Source: Eubacterium sp.
GTDB lineage: Bacteria > Bacillota > Clostridia > Lachnospirales > Lachnospiraceae
Direction: 5' to 3'
Assembly: GCA_024698585.1 (NCBI GenBank)
Contig: JAILRB010000024.1
Span: forward strand, 17,716 to 81,715
Length of the DNA stretch: 64,000 nt
Positions 53,368-62,926 of the stretch are shown piece by piece. Below the pieces are notes generated by a model. That model was not told the origin of the DNA and made no database searches. It saw only the letters and a program-made list of their open reading frames with translations. The translations under genes and the position numbers were made by a program. Position 1 is the stretch's first letter. The number at the start of each line of letters is the position of its first letter.

Positions 53368-55020
53368 ATGATTAAGGGTTTGAAACAAGGGGTTACCAGA
53401 TTAAGCATTAAGAAGAAACTGGTTTTATATGGCTATATGTTTATCACTCCGATGATTGCAGTGGTTTGTGTAATTCTTTTGCTGGAAAATTACGACAAGG
53501 TACAGGAAGAAAAACTAAATAATGACCTGGCAAGTGTGAATGCGTTATCCGACAGCATTCAGTTGCTTCAGGCGGATATGGAAAATTTTTCCACCTATAT
53601 CTGTATTAACGATCAAGTAAAGGCGCTTTTGACCGCAGACAATCCAAAGGAAAAAAATGAGAATGCCAGACTCTGGTATGATGAAGCCCCAATGCAGATG
53701 ATTCAGGAAATGATGGCATTAAAAGGGGATATACAGACAATGGCGATTTATCCGGAAAATGGTGTTCGCCCCTATCTTCGATGCATGGATGGAAGTGCTT
53801 ATGTTTCAAGCGTAAAAAAAGTTCATAAGACCGAAACTTATAAAGAAACCATGAAAAGTAAAAACGGAATGCTTTGGGAATTTGTCCCAAAGGGTTCCGG
53901 AAATACTTATCATACGAATAGAAAGAACAAAATTGGTTTGTATCGAAAAATATATGATCTTCGTCAAAAGAAAGTGATTGGTTATATCGTAATCGGTGCA
54001 AACCAGAAACAATTTAAAGACTTATGTGAGAGTGCACTGAAAGAGAAAAATGAAGGTGTCATTGTCTTGGATCAGAACAGTGGGGAATTGTGTCGTGCGG
54101 GAAAATTGGATGCGAAGGTGGAAGCTTATCTGAAAGCAGACGAGTTTATGAAGAAGAACTATCGTAAGCGCGATTCTCATTTCACATATCAGGATTATGA
54201 AGTGATTTGTAAACAGTCTGATTCCAATGCAAGTATTATCTGTAAGGTAGTACCGAAGTACAGTAAACAGACGAGAATGCTAGATGTGGCGTATATGCCG
54301 ATTTCCTTACTGGTGGGAATGCTGGTAGGGTTATTGCCGGTTTTTCTGATTATTTCAAAGTTTGTTACCACATTGATTAAACTGGAAGAACGGGAAAGCG
54401 AACTGACGGCACTGCAGGCACAGATTAATCCACATTTCTTATATAATACTTTGGATTCCTTGTACTGGCAGGCTACTGCAGCAGACAATGATGAGATTGC
54501 AGAAAGTATCATGGCACTTTCGGATTTATTCCGCTTAGTGCTGAACCGAGGAAATAGCGAAGTGGCTGTATCCCATGAATTGGATTTGATTTCAAAGTAT
54601 CTGCAGATTCAGAAGATGCGCTTTTCCAAGCGACTGAATTATGAAATAGAAGTGGAAGAAGAGATTAAGAAGGTGAAGATTCCGAAACTGATCCTTCAGC
54701 CGTTTGTGGAAAATGCCGTGGTTCATGGACTGGAAAATATCAGTACACCATGCACTTTGAAGGTGACCGGAAAGCAGATGGGAAATTATATTCATTTTGA
54801 AGTAGTGGATACGGGAATCGGAATGACGAAGGAACAGGTGGAAGCCATCTGGAATGCAGAAAATGACAGTTATGCAAATCAGCGTATCGGACGTTATGCC
54901 ATTAAGAATGTTCGGGAACGTTTGGATTTAAGATATAACGGAGATTTTAAACTGGAAATCGAAAGCAGTTTAGGTCATGGAACGAAAGTAATTGTAGAAA
55001 TTCCATTAAGCGAGGGGTGA
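53368..55020 (+). CDS. Sensor histidine kinase, YesM type
   Basis: A 550-residue kinase with a membrane segment at about 20-42, a large extracellular sensor region, a second membrane segment at about 308-333, and then the His_kinase domain. The phosphorylated His is expected at 356 in QINPHFLYNTLDSL, and the ATP site has LQPFVENAVVHGL and DTGIGM. YesM kinases respond to an extracellular sugar, often through the binding protein. It lies between the permeases and its response regulator, eight bases before the latter, so a single input-output module is clear. Confidence 0.93.
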   Translation: MIKGLKQGVTRLSIKKKLVLYGYMFITPMIAVVCVILLLENYDKVQEEKLNNDLASVNALSDSIQLLQADMENFSTYICINDQVKALLTADNPKEKNENARLWYDEAPMQMIQEMMALKGDIQTMAIYPENGVRPYLRCMDGSAYVSSVKKVHKTETYKETMKSKNGMLWEFVPKGSGNTYHTNRKNKIGLYRKIYDLRQKKVIGYIVIGANQKQFKDLCESALKEKNEGVIVLDQNSGELCRAGKLDAKVEAYLKADEFMKKNYRKRDSHFTYQDYEVICKQSDSNASIICKVVPKYSKQTRMLDVAYMPISLLVGMLVGLLPVFLIISKFVTTLIKLEERESELTALQAQINPHFLYNTLDSLYWQATAADNDEIAESIMALSDLFRLVLNRGNSEVAVSHELDLISKYLQIQKMRFSKRLNYEIEVEEEIKKVKIPKLILQPFVENAVVHGLENISTPCTLKVTGKQMGNYIHFEVVDTGIGMTKEQVEAIWNAENDSYANQRIGRYAIKNVRERLDLRYNGDFKLEIESSLGHGTKVIVEIPLSEG

Positions 55021-55027
55021 TAAATTT

Positions 55028-55753
55028 ATGAAGTTATTGGTTGCAGATGATGAAGATACAATCAGAAGAGGATTAGCAAAGTATATTCAGCTTCACAGTA
55101 ATCGTTTTGATAAGGTTTATGAAGCGGAAAACGGGCAGCAGGCCATTGATATGATTATCAAGTATCAGCCGGAACTGATTCTTTTAGATGTGCAGATGCC
55201 ATTGAAAACGGGAATCGAAGTCATGAAGGAAGTAAAGAAAGCAGGACTTGATCCGATTACCATGATTCTGAGTGGATATGATGAGTTTAAGTATGCTCAG
55301 CAGGCAGTTAAATATGGGGCAGCAGATTATCTGTTGAAGCCGGTTCGTGCCAATGAGATTCTGGAATGTATTAATGAACATATGGAAAAGAAGTACGGGA
55401 AGGAAGAAATTAAGGTTCTGGAAGAAGAAAAGAATACCGGACACTTAGTTCGGGCTGCTCAGGAATATATTTCCGAACATTATATGGATAATCTTTCCTT
55501 ATCTTCCGTGGCGGATATTCTTGGAATTTCCAGCGGATACTTATCCACGATTTTGTCCCAGAATCTGGAATGTGGTTTTGTGGATTACTTAAATACTGTT
55601 CGAATTGACAGAGCTTGCTGCTATCTGGAACAGAATTATCTGAAAAACTATGAAGTCGCTTATAAAGTGGGATTTCATGATGAAAAATATTTCTCAAAAG
55701 TCTTTAAGAAAATCGTTGGAATGTCACCGAGGGAATATCGGTTAAAACATTGA
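55028..55753 (+). CDS. Response regulator, YesN type (receiver plus AraC DNA-binding domain)
   Basis: A 241-residue regulator. The receiver shows ADDED near the start, the phosphorylated Asp54 in LLDVQMP and the Lys in LLKPVRA. The AraC-type domain (about 140-241) has two helix-turn-helix motifs ending in KVGFHDEKYFSKVFKKIVGMSPREYR. The middle linker found in longer YesN proteins is absent, so it is shorter than the usual 500 or so residues. It probably activates the operon from 50213. Confidence 0.93.
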   Translation: MKLLVADDEDTIRRGLAKYIQLHSNRFDKVYEAENGQQAIDMIIKYQPELILLDVQMPLKTGIEVMKEVKKAGLDPITMILSGYDEFKYAQQAVKYGAADYLLKPVRANEILECINEHMEKKYGKEEIKVLEEEKNTGHLVRAAQEYISEHYMDNLSLSSVADILGISSGYLSTILSQNLECGFVDYLNTVRIDRACCYLEQNYLKNYEVAYKVGFHDEKYFSKVFKKIVGMSPREYRLKH

Positions 55754-55782
55754 TGTTGCAACGGAAGAAAATGGAGAAAAGA

Positions 55783-58700
55783 ATGAGCAAGAATTATTAT
55801 ATTAATGAAAAAGAAGAATTTGTAATCGAAGAGTACAATCAGAAAAAACCATTTGCCAGCTTTCTGCCGGCAGTGTCCGGATTGTATGGAAAGCCAATGT
55901 GGGCCTACTACGTGAACCGTGGACAGGCCATGGCGACCTTCGGTGTGAACAATAAAGATTATTCCATTATGGAATTCCAGCCTGCCAATAAGGCATATCG
56001 TCAGACGGCATTGCAGGGATTCCGTACTTTTTTGAAAGTTAAAAAGGCAGATGGGAAAGAATGTTTCTACGAGCCGTTTCGGGATATGTCCCTGGATAAG
56101 GCTCAGAAAGTAACACAGAAAATGATGATTACCTCCTACGATGTAAGTCTGGAGGATGTGAATGAAACTTTAGGAATCAAGACCACGGTGATGTTTTGTA
56201 CCTTACCGGAAGAAAAGATTCCAGGATTGATTCGTAAAGTTTCTATTGAAAATATTGGAAGTGAACCGATTTCTGTGGAAGTTGCGGATGGTATGGCAGT
56301 CATTATTCCATACTTTCTAATTAATCAGGATATGAAGAATGAAAGCAACTTGCGTCAGGCATGGATGAATGCGGATTTAGATGAGGGGTTACCTTTCTAC
56401 CGGATTAAATCACTTCCTTATGATACGGCAGAGACAGTTCTTTTAGAAGGTGGAAACTTCTATTTGAATTTTAATTTTGTAGAAGGGGAGATGAAGATTT
56501 CAAAGACCATCGTGGACCCTTCTAATATTTTTGGCAATGTTTCGGATTTTACTTATCCGGCGAAGTTCTTAAAAGAAGGATTTGAGGTTCCGAAGGAACA
56601 GGTTTCCGTAGGATATACTCCTTGCGCTTTCGGTTGTAAGACCATTGCCTTGGAACCGGGAACAATGGATGTGACCTATACTTTGGTGGGCAGTGCGCCA
56701 AGTTTTAACAAGTATCAGGAATTTGTAAAGAGCACCATTACTCCGGACTATATGGAAGATAAGATTCTTAAGAATAAAGAGTTGATAGAGCGGACAAAAC
56801 GTCATGCATTTACTTCTAGTAACTTCAAAAATCTGGACTTATATATGGGCCAATCTTTCATGGATAATTACCTGCGTGGTGGATATCCGATTTCTGTGGG
56901 GAATGGAAAGCACGTGTTCTATGTCTATTCCAGAAAACATGGGGATTTGGAACGTGAATATAATTTCTTTCAGGTGGATTCCACAAATTATTCTCAGGGA
57001 AATTCCAATTTCCGTGATGTAAATCAGAATCGAAGAAATGATGTATATTTCTTCCCGTTTATCGAAGATACGGATTTAAAGACCTTCTTTAATCTGATTC
57101 AGTTAGATGGATTTAATCCATTAGTGCTGAATGGTTCCAAGTTCGAAGTGGAAAATCAGGAAGCCTGTGAGACAGTCCTGAAAAAGTACTTTGCAGGGAA
57201 AGATGCTCAGACTTTGAAACCAGTTCTTGCAAAAGCCTTCACGCCGGGAGCCTTGTTGATGGAAATTGAACAGAAGGAACTTTTGCTTCAGGAAGGAACC
57301 TTGGATAGTTTTCTGAATGATTTGTTGGAACAGTGTATGAAAGTGGATCTTGCCACATTCCAAGAAGGATACTGGGTGGATCACTGGATTTACAATATTG
57401 ATTTACTGGAACAGTTTATTCAGGTTTATCCGGATAAGGTTCGACAGATTCTTTTTGAATCCTGTGATTATACATTCTACGACAATGATGAAATTGTTGT
57501 GCCAAGAAACAGGCGTTATGTGTTAACCGAGGCAGGCGTTCGCCAATATGGTGCCTTGAAGAAGGTGCCGGAAAAGACAGAACTGATGGCGAAGCGAGAA
57601 TATCGTCCGACGCAGGTCCGCACCGGAAAAGGAACCGGCAACATTTACTACACCACATTGGCGGCAAAAATCTTAATCCTGTTAATGAATAAGATTGCTT
57701 CCCTGGATCCGGAAGGAATCGGTGTGGAAATGGAAGGTGGAAAACCGGGATGGTGCGATGCCTTAAATGGAATGCCTGGAATCATTGGCTCGTCCATCAA
57801 CGAAAGTGCGGAAATCCAAAGATTGGCTTCCATAATGCTTTTGTGGACTGCAGAAGAGGATGAAATGAAGGTTCCTTCCGAAGTGAAGTTTTTCTTTGAC
57901 TGTATTTACCGATTATTAAAAGAAAATATCGAAGGCATGGAATATTGGGAAAAGAGTAACAATGCGAAGGAAACCTATCGGGATATGATTACTTTCGGCA
58001 TTGACGGAAAAGAAGAGATTCTATCCGGACATCAGGTTCGCAGTTTCTTCCAGATGGTTCAGACACGAATTGAGCAGGGATTGAAGAAAGCTTTTGACGC
58101 AGAAAAAGGAATTTATAATACCTACTTCATTAATGAAGCAGTCGCTTATAAATTAGAAAAGGATAAGGAAGGAAATCAACTTTATGGGGCAATGAATCTT
58201 CCGTTGGTAAATGTCACGGAGTTTAAGACCCGTCCTATCCCTCCATTCCTGGAAGGACAGGTTCATATGATGCGCGTAAATCCTTCCGGTTCTGCTAAGC
58301 TTCATCAAGCGTTAAAGAACAGTGAAATTTATGATGAGAAGCTTCAGATGTTTAAGTTAAATGAAAATGTAATGGGGGAAACCAAGGAAATCGGAAGACA
58401 GAATGTTTTCCCAAGAGGATGGTTGGAAAACGAAGCAGTCTTCCTCCATATGGAATACAAATATTTCCTGGAATTACTCCGTTCCGGTCTCTATGAGGAA
58501 TTTTATGATTACTTAAAGACGTCTTTTATTCCGGCGTTAAATCCGGAAGTATACGGAAGAAGTATCCTGGAAAATTCTTCCTTTATTGCCAGCTCGGCAC
58601 ATCCAAATGAAAGTCTTCACGGTACAGGATATCAGTCCCGACTGACAGGAGCTTCTACTGAAATGCTTCATATGTGGCGATTGATGACCGTAGGGGAAAA

Positions 58701-59070
58701 ACCGTTCCTCTTAAATGAAGATGGAGAATTGTGCTTCAAGCCGGACCCGAAACTCCCGGCATGGTTATTCACGGAAGAAGACCAGGTGGCAGAAGTGGTT
58801 TGGGAAAAGGAATCAAGAACCTTTGCCCAACCGAAGAATACTTTTGCGGCAACCTTATTCGGAAGCATTCTGACAGTTTATCATAACGACCAGAGAGTGA
58901 ATACTTATGATGCAGATGCGGAAATTAAAACAATAGAATTATATCAGGGAAATCATCTGGTTCAGCGAATTGAGGGAAGCACTGTGGCAGAGCCATATGC
59001 AAGCAGAATCAGAAGCGGCGAAATCGACCGGATGGATATATTTTTTAAAAAGAATGGAAAGGAGCTTTAA
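55783..59070 (+). CDS. Large GH94-like glycoside phosphorylase (clan GH-Q: GH94/GH149/GH161 type)
   Basis: A 1095-residue cytoplasmic enzyme with no signal peptide. The N-terminal beta-sandwich begins EEFVIEEYNQKKPFASFLP, followed by AWxYYVNRGQ and the helical (alpha/alpha)6 part with EGYWVDHWIYNIDLLE, GKPGWCDALNGMPG and a C-terminal jelly roll. The length and these motifs fit the large inverting phosphorylases now split over GH94, GH149 and GH161 rather than short cellobiose phosphorylases (about 800 residues). Such enzymes cleave a glycosidic bond with phosphate to give a sugar-1-phosphate. The start at ATG 55783 has GGAG six bases upstream. The linkage specificity cannot be read from the sequence. 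Confidence 0.75.
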   Translation: MSKNYYINEKEEFVIEEYNQKKPFASFLPAVSGLYGKPMWAYYVNRGQAMATFGVNNKDYSIMEFQPANKAYRQTALQGFRTFLKVKKADGKECFYEPFRDMSLDKAQKVTQKMMITSYDVSLEDVNETLGIKTTVMFCTLPEEKIPGLIRKVSIENIGSEPISVEVADGMAVIIPYFLINQDMKNESNLRQAWMNADLDEGLPFYRIKSLPYDTAETVLLEGGNFYLNFNFVEGEMKISKTIVDPSNIFGNVSDFTYPAKFLKEGFEVPKEQVSVGYTPCAFGCKTIALEPGTMDVTYTLVGSAPSFNKYQEFVKSTITPDYMEDKILKNKELIERTKRHAFTSSNFKNLDLYMGQSFMDNYLRGGYPISVGNGKHVFYVYSRKHGDLEREYNFFQVDSTNYSQGNSNFRDVNQNRRNDVYFFPFIEDTDLKTFFNLIQLDGFNPLVLNGSKFEVENQEACETVLKKYFAGKDAQTLKPVLAKAFTPGALLMEIEQKELLLQEGTLDSFLNDLLEQCMKVDLATFQEGYWVDHWIYNIDLLEQFIQVYPDKVRQILFESCDYTFYDNDEIVVPRNRRYVLTEAGVRQYGALKKVPEKTELMAKREYRPTQVRTGKGTGNIYYTTLAAKILILLMNKIASLDPEGIGVEMEGGKPGWCDALNGMPGIIGSSINESAEIQRLASIMLLWTAEEDEMKVPSEVKFFFDCIYRLLKENIEGMEYWEKSNNAKETYRDMITFGIDGKEEILSGHQVRSFFQMVQTRIEQGLKKAFDAEKGIYNTYFINEAVAYKLEKDKEGNQLYGAMNLPLVNVTEFKTRPIPPFLEGQVHMMRVNPSGSAKLHQALKNSEIYDEKLQMFKLNENVMGETKEIGRQNVFPRGWLENEAVFLHMEYKYFLELLRSGLYEEFYDYLKTSFIPALNPEVYGRSILENSSFIASSAHPNESLHGTGYQSRLTGASTEMLHMWRLMTVGEKPFLLNEDGELCFKPDPKLPAWLFTEEDQVAEVVWEKESRTFAQPKNTFAATLFGSILTVYHNDQRVNTYDADAEIKTIELYQGNHLVQRIEGSTVAEPYASRIRSGEIDRMDIFFKKNGKEL

Positions 59071-59072
59071 CC

Positions 59073-61883
59073 TTGAGTACTGATTTAAAAGAGATTATTG
59101 ATTATGATCAAAACGGATTTATCATTCATGGAAAACATGAATTTCTAATTGGTGGAGAATTCCACTATTTCCGTGTTCCTGCAGCAATGTGGGAAGATCG
59201 TCTTCAGAAAATGAAGGCGACAGGAGCAAACCTGATTTCGGTATACATTGCATGGAACATGCATGAACCAGAGGAAGGAAAGCAGCGTTGGGATGGCGAT
59301 TACGATTTAGATCGCTTCCTGACTCTTTGTGAAAAATATGGATTTTATGTTCTGATTAAACCGGGTCCATATATTTGTGCGGAATTGGACTTCGGTGGAC
59401 ATCCGGACTGGCTGATTAAAAAGGTGGCCAATGGAGAATTCAGAATTCGTATGTTAGATGAAAAGTATCTGGAACTTTGTAAATACTGGTATCGTTCCGT
59501 GGCAGAGCAGATTAATTCGCACTTGATTACCAATGGTGGAACCATTATTGCAGCTCAGGTGGAAAATGAATACGACCATCTGATGGAATACGGGGAAGAA
59601 CCGATTTCCTTAGAAGATGCCATTGAATATTTTATGTTCCTGAAAGGTTCTATGGAAGAATATGGAATCAATGTTCCAAAGTTTGCCAACGAGGCAGAAT
59701 TCTTACGTGGAAAGGGAATCATTGATACCAGAACGTATTATCCAAATATTCCCGGCTTATGGATGTCAGAATATGAGCGTTTCGAGCAGAAGTTATTAAG
59801 CTCTAAGGAAACCCAGCCGGATGCACCAATCATGATTTTGGAATTGCAGGCAGGCTGGTTCTCACAGATTGGAACTCCTACATACATCCCGGAAGTGGAT
59901 GTGGTAGAAGGGGTTTCCAAGAGTGTCTTTATTACAGGAGCGTCCATTGTCAATTACTATATGATGGTGGGAGGAACCACCTTCCCGTTCATTGGAGGTC
60001 GTGGTGACGTGGCACTCGGCGGATTCGGAAACATCACCAGCTATGATTTTGGTGGCGCACCGATCGGAGAAACCGGAGAAGTTCATCGGGAAAAATATTA
60101 TTGGATTAAAGGTTTCATTCGCTTTGCCAAACAGTTCTCTCATATCATTTCCGAAAGTGACCGGAAATCTTATATGGAAATTGTTTCCGGTGGAGAAAAT
60201 ATTGCAGTTCTGAATAAGGATAATGCCTTCTTGGACAAGTCCATTGACCAGGCTTATGAGAATTTCACAACCTATCAGGAAGGAAATGATCAGGGAAGAT
60301 TCTTCTTTGTTCGTAACGTGGAAGAAGCAGATAAGACAATTACTGTAAGGGTCCCGGCAGAATTAAACGACAGGGAATACTTTTTTAAAACGACAGTTCA
60401 GGCAAATCAGACACGAATGTTTCCAATTGCATTCAAGATTCCGGAAACCCATGTGAAACTTAATTTTTCCACATCAGAAATCTGGATGACAGAAAAATAT
60501 GAAAAAGAGACAGCGGTAGTAATGTATGGAAGCCATGGTATGGCAGGAGAACTTTGCCTTAATGTGGATGCAAAGGATGTTGAAATCATTTGTGGAAATG
60601 CAAAGAAATATGATGCCGGAAACGGAACCAGCCTTGTGATCTATGAACACGGGGATATGGTCATTGTAAGGGCGAAGGATGTTCGTTTCTTCATTTTAGA
60701 AGATGCCATGATTGGTCGTGTGGACTTCCTGAAGGATGGGTTATTGTTCCACAATCTCTATTATGTGGAAGCAGTGGAAGAAGACGAGAAAACAGTCTCT
60801 TTGAACATTCAATATAAGGAAAATACAAAGAACTTTGTTCAGTTCTATTCAATGAAGGAAGGCGCAAGCTTAAAGGATGCGCTTCTCGATACTGAAGAGT
60901 TACAGGTACAGTCTTGTAACTGCGGACTTCAGGAAGTTTCCTTTGAAACAGCACAGTTCGTAAATCACCCTTCTGTTCAGTGGACATCGAATTGGAAATA
61001 TCAGGCAGATAGTGAGGAAATCACAGAGGGCTTTGCAGATGACTCCTGGAAGGTTCTTCCGAAGCCAACTTCTTTGGAAGAAGAGGATTTCTTCCGGCAT
61101 GGTTATTATTGGTATCGCACCAAGTTCGAATTAGAGGATGATATTCAGGACGGTTATTTATATTTTGACCACAATGATACAGACCGCTATTTGTTATACA
61201 TTAATGGGGAATTGGTATTCCGTGCCAGAAATAAGTCTATTGACCGACATAATGTGACGGCAGCATTGAAAAAGGGAACGAATACTATAGCAATCTTATA
61301 TGCCAATGAGTTCCATAATAAATCTCATCCTCATGAAGGCGCATTAGTGAAGTTGAGTGGAATTATGAATCCGATTTTCATTAAAGGTAATTATCAGAAT
61401 GGAACGAAGCTGGATGTGGCATTAGAGTCCTTCAAGGTTCGTTATCAGCTCAGTGGATATCATCAGGGATTCCAGACACTGGAATACAACGATGACAGCT
61501 GGCAGGTTGCTCCGGATGTGGAAAAACTGGTAGTGGGAAAAGAGATGGGACATGTGGTATGGTTCAGACGCCACTTCCGTTACAATCCGGCAGAAGGCAT
61601 TTCCGCTCCGCTTCAGATCATTCCGATTCAGGCGGATGAAAGACTTCTCATTTATGTGAATGGAAAGCCGGTGGCCCAGTACGATATCATTGGTCCACAG
61701 GAAGAATTCTATATTCCGGATTCTTACCTGAATCCGAATGGAGACAATGTGATTTCCATGGTACTGGAATGTCCGGGATTCTTCGAGGAAATCATGAGTG
61801 GTTACCGCAGAGGTTATTTATATAACCCGATGGTTCAGCCATCTTATGTTTCAAAAGCAGCAGTGATTCAATTGAAAAAATAG
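59073..61883 (+). CDS. GH35 beta-galactosidase
   Basis: A 936-residue cytoplasmic enzyme, with no signal peptide. The catalytic barrel opens GGEFHYFRVPAAMWEDRL, with WNMHEPEEGKQRWDGDYDL and PGPYICAELDFGG. The acid/base is Glu166 in VENEY and the nucleophile is Glu257 in LELQAGW. Beta-sandwich domains follow, with galactose-binding-like parts from about 640 (FRHGYYWYRTKFEL). GH35 enzymes remove beta-linked galactose from the non-reducing end. It begins with TTG two bases after the phosphorylase stop, behind AAAGGAG, so the two enzymes are made together. Confidence 0.92.
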   Translation: MSTDLKEIIDYDQNGFIIHGKHEFLIGGEFHYFRVPAAMWEDRLQKMKATGANLISVYIAWNMHEPEEGKQRWDGDYDLDRFLTLCEKYGFYVLIKPGPYICAELDFGGHPDWLIKKVANGEFRIRMLDEKYLELCKYWYRSVAEQINSHLITNGGTIIAAQVENEYDHLMEYGEEPISLEDAIEYFMFLKGSMEEYGINVPKFANEAEFLRGKGIIDTRTYYPNIPGLWMSEYERFEQKLLSSKETQPDAPIMILELQAGWFSQIGTPTYIPEVDVVEGVSKSVFITGASIVNYYMMVGGTTFPFIGGRGDVALGGFGNITSYDFGGAPIGETGEVHREKYYWIKGFIRFAKQFSHIISESDRKSYMEIVSGGENIAVLNKDNAFLDKSIDQAYENFTTYQEGNDQGRFFFVRNVEEADKTITVRVPAELNDREYFFKTTVQANQTRMFPIAFKIPETHVKLNFSTSEIWMTEKYEKETAVVMYGSHGMAGELCLNVDAKDVEIICGNAKKYDAGNGTSLVIYEHGDMVIVRAKDVRFFILEDAMIGRVDFLKDGLLFHNLYYVEAVEEDEKTVSLNIQYKENTKNFVQFYSMKEGASLKDALLDTEELQVQSCNCGLQEVSFETAQFVNHPSVQWTSNWKYQADSEEITEGFADDSWKVLPKPTSLEEEDFFRHGYYWYRTKFELEDDIQDGYLYFDHNDTDRYLLYINGELVFRARNKSIDRHNVTAALKKGTNTIAILYANEFHNKSHPHEGALVKLSGIMNPIFIKGNYQNGTKLDVALESFKVRYQLSGYHQGFQTLEYNDDSWQVAPDVEKLVVGKEMGHVVWFRRHFRYNPAEGISAPLQIIPIQADERLLIYVNGKPVAQYDIIGPQEEFYIPDSYLNPNGDNVISMVLECPGFFEEIMSGYRRGYLYNPMVQPSYVSKAAVIQLKK

Positions 61884-61938
61884 ACGGAAAATGGAAACTA
61901 TAGTAAAATAATCTAATAAGGTCCGGAGGTGATGTTTT

Positions 61939-62922
61939 ATGAGAGAGAAACATAAAACGGCAACAGGTCTCATGATTATTTTATTATCAGTTTCCATTTT
62001 TTTGTGCCAGCTGGAATGGGTTTCGGCTGACAATAGAACGACGCGGCCTGAAAGCATGACGACTTTCGGAAAGGTTGTGGAAGAATCCACGGTAAGTAGA
62101 CCGGTTGTGAAAAAACAACGATTGAAAAAAATCAAGGTCCGGGTAACGGATCGGGAAGTAAAGCGATTGTTTGGAAAATCCGCTTTCATTGGCAGCTCCA
62201 TCGGAGTGGGGCAGCGAATGTATCTGGATTATGAAGGAAGCAAATATCTGGGAAATCCGACCATGTTAGTGAAGGGATGTTACTCATTTACCAACGACCA
62301 GATTGTTGGGGGACAATATCGACTAAATTATAAGGGGAAGAATTGTTCCGCAAAGGACGCAGTTTCCATGGCAAAGGTAAAGTACGTTTTTATAAACATG
62401 GGAATTAATGATATGTGGGAAGGTCCGGATCGGGTCTTTCAGCGATATAAGAATTATCTGAAAGGAATCCGTAAAAAGAATCCGGGGATTATCATTTTTA
62501 TTGAGAGTACGACTCCGGTATATTATAGAAAGCAGATGCAGGATCTTAATAATAAGAATATCAATCGCCTGAACCGATTGTTAGAGAAATATTGTAAAAA
62601 GACCAGGGATGTTTATTTTATCGATATTTCCACTCCGTTAAAAGATTCCCACGGTGGATTGGCTTCTGCCTATTGCAGTGACCACTATGTGCACATTACC
62701 ATGAGCGGTTACCGGGTTTGGACAAAAACGGTCTGTAAGTATGTTCGCCAGTGGATGAAACAGGAAAAGCTGGCAAGACAATCGGTGAAAATTGCAAGGA
62801 AAGAAAAGAGCACCGCAGAATATGACAGGGCAAGTCGACTGGTTTGCGCCTTGGAGAAAAGTTCCCTGCGACAGGAATTGAGCCGACAGTTAAAACAAAT
62901 AAAAAGGAATTTGAAGGAATAA
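61939..62922 (+). CDS. Secreted or membrane-anchored SGNH/GDSL-like hydrolase with altered block I
   Basis: A 327-residue protein with an N-terminal signal or anchor (about 8-28), a basic linker, and an SGNH-like fold. Block I reads FIGSSIGVG, so Gly-Ser-Ser replaces Gly-Asp-Ser; block III is NMGINDMW (Gly and Asn); block V is SDHYVHIT (Asp and His). Thus Ser, Asn and His are present. Such proteins deacylate or acylate glycans at the surface. A perfect GGAGGTGAT ribosome binding site (61925-61933) precedes the ATG. The C-terminal 60 residues are very basic. Substrate unknown. Confidence 0.82.
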   Translation: MREKHKTATGLMIILLSVSIFLCQLEWVSADNRTTRPESMTTFGKVVEESTVSRPVVKKQRLKKIKVRVTDREVKRLFGKSAFIGSSIGVGQRMYLDYEGSKYLGNPTMLVKGCYSFTNDQIVGGQYRLNYKGKNCSAKDAVSMAKVKYVFINMGINDMWEGPDRVFQRYKNYLKGIRKKNPGIIIFIESTTPVYYRKQMQDLNNKNINRLNRLLEKYCKKTRDVYFIDISTPLKDSHGGLASAYCSDHYVHITMSGYRVWTKTVCKYVRQWMKQEKLARQSVKIARKEKSTAEYDRASRLVCALEKSSLRQELSRQLKQIKRNLKE

Positions 62923-62926
62923 GGAT

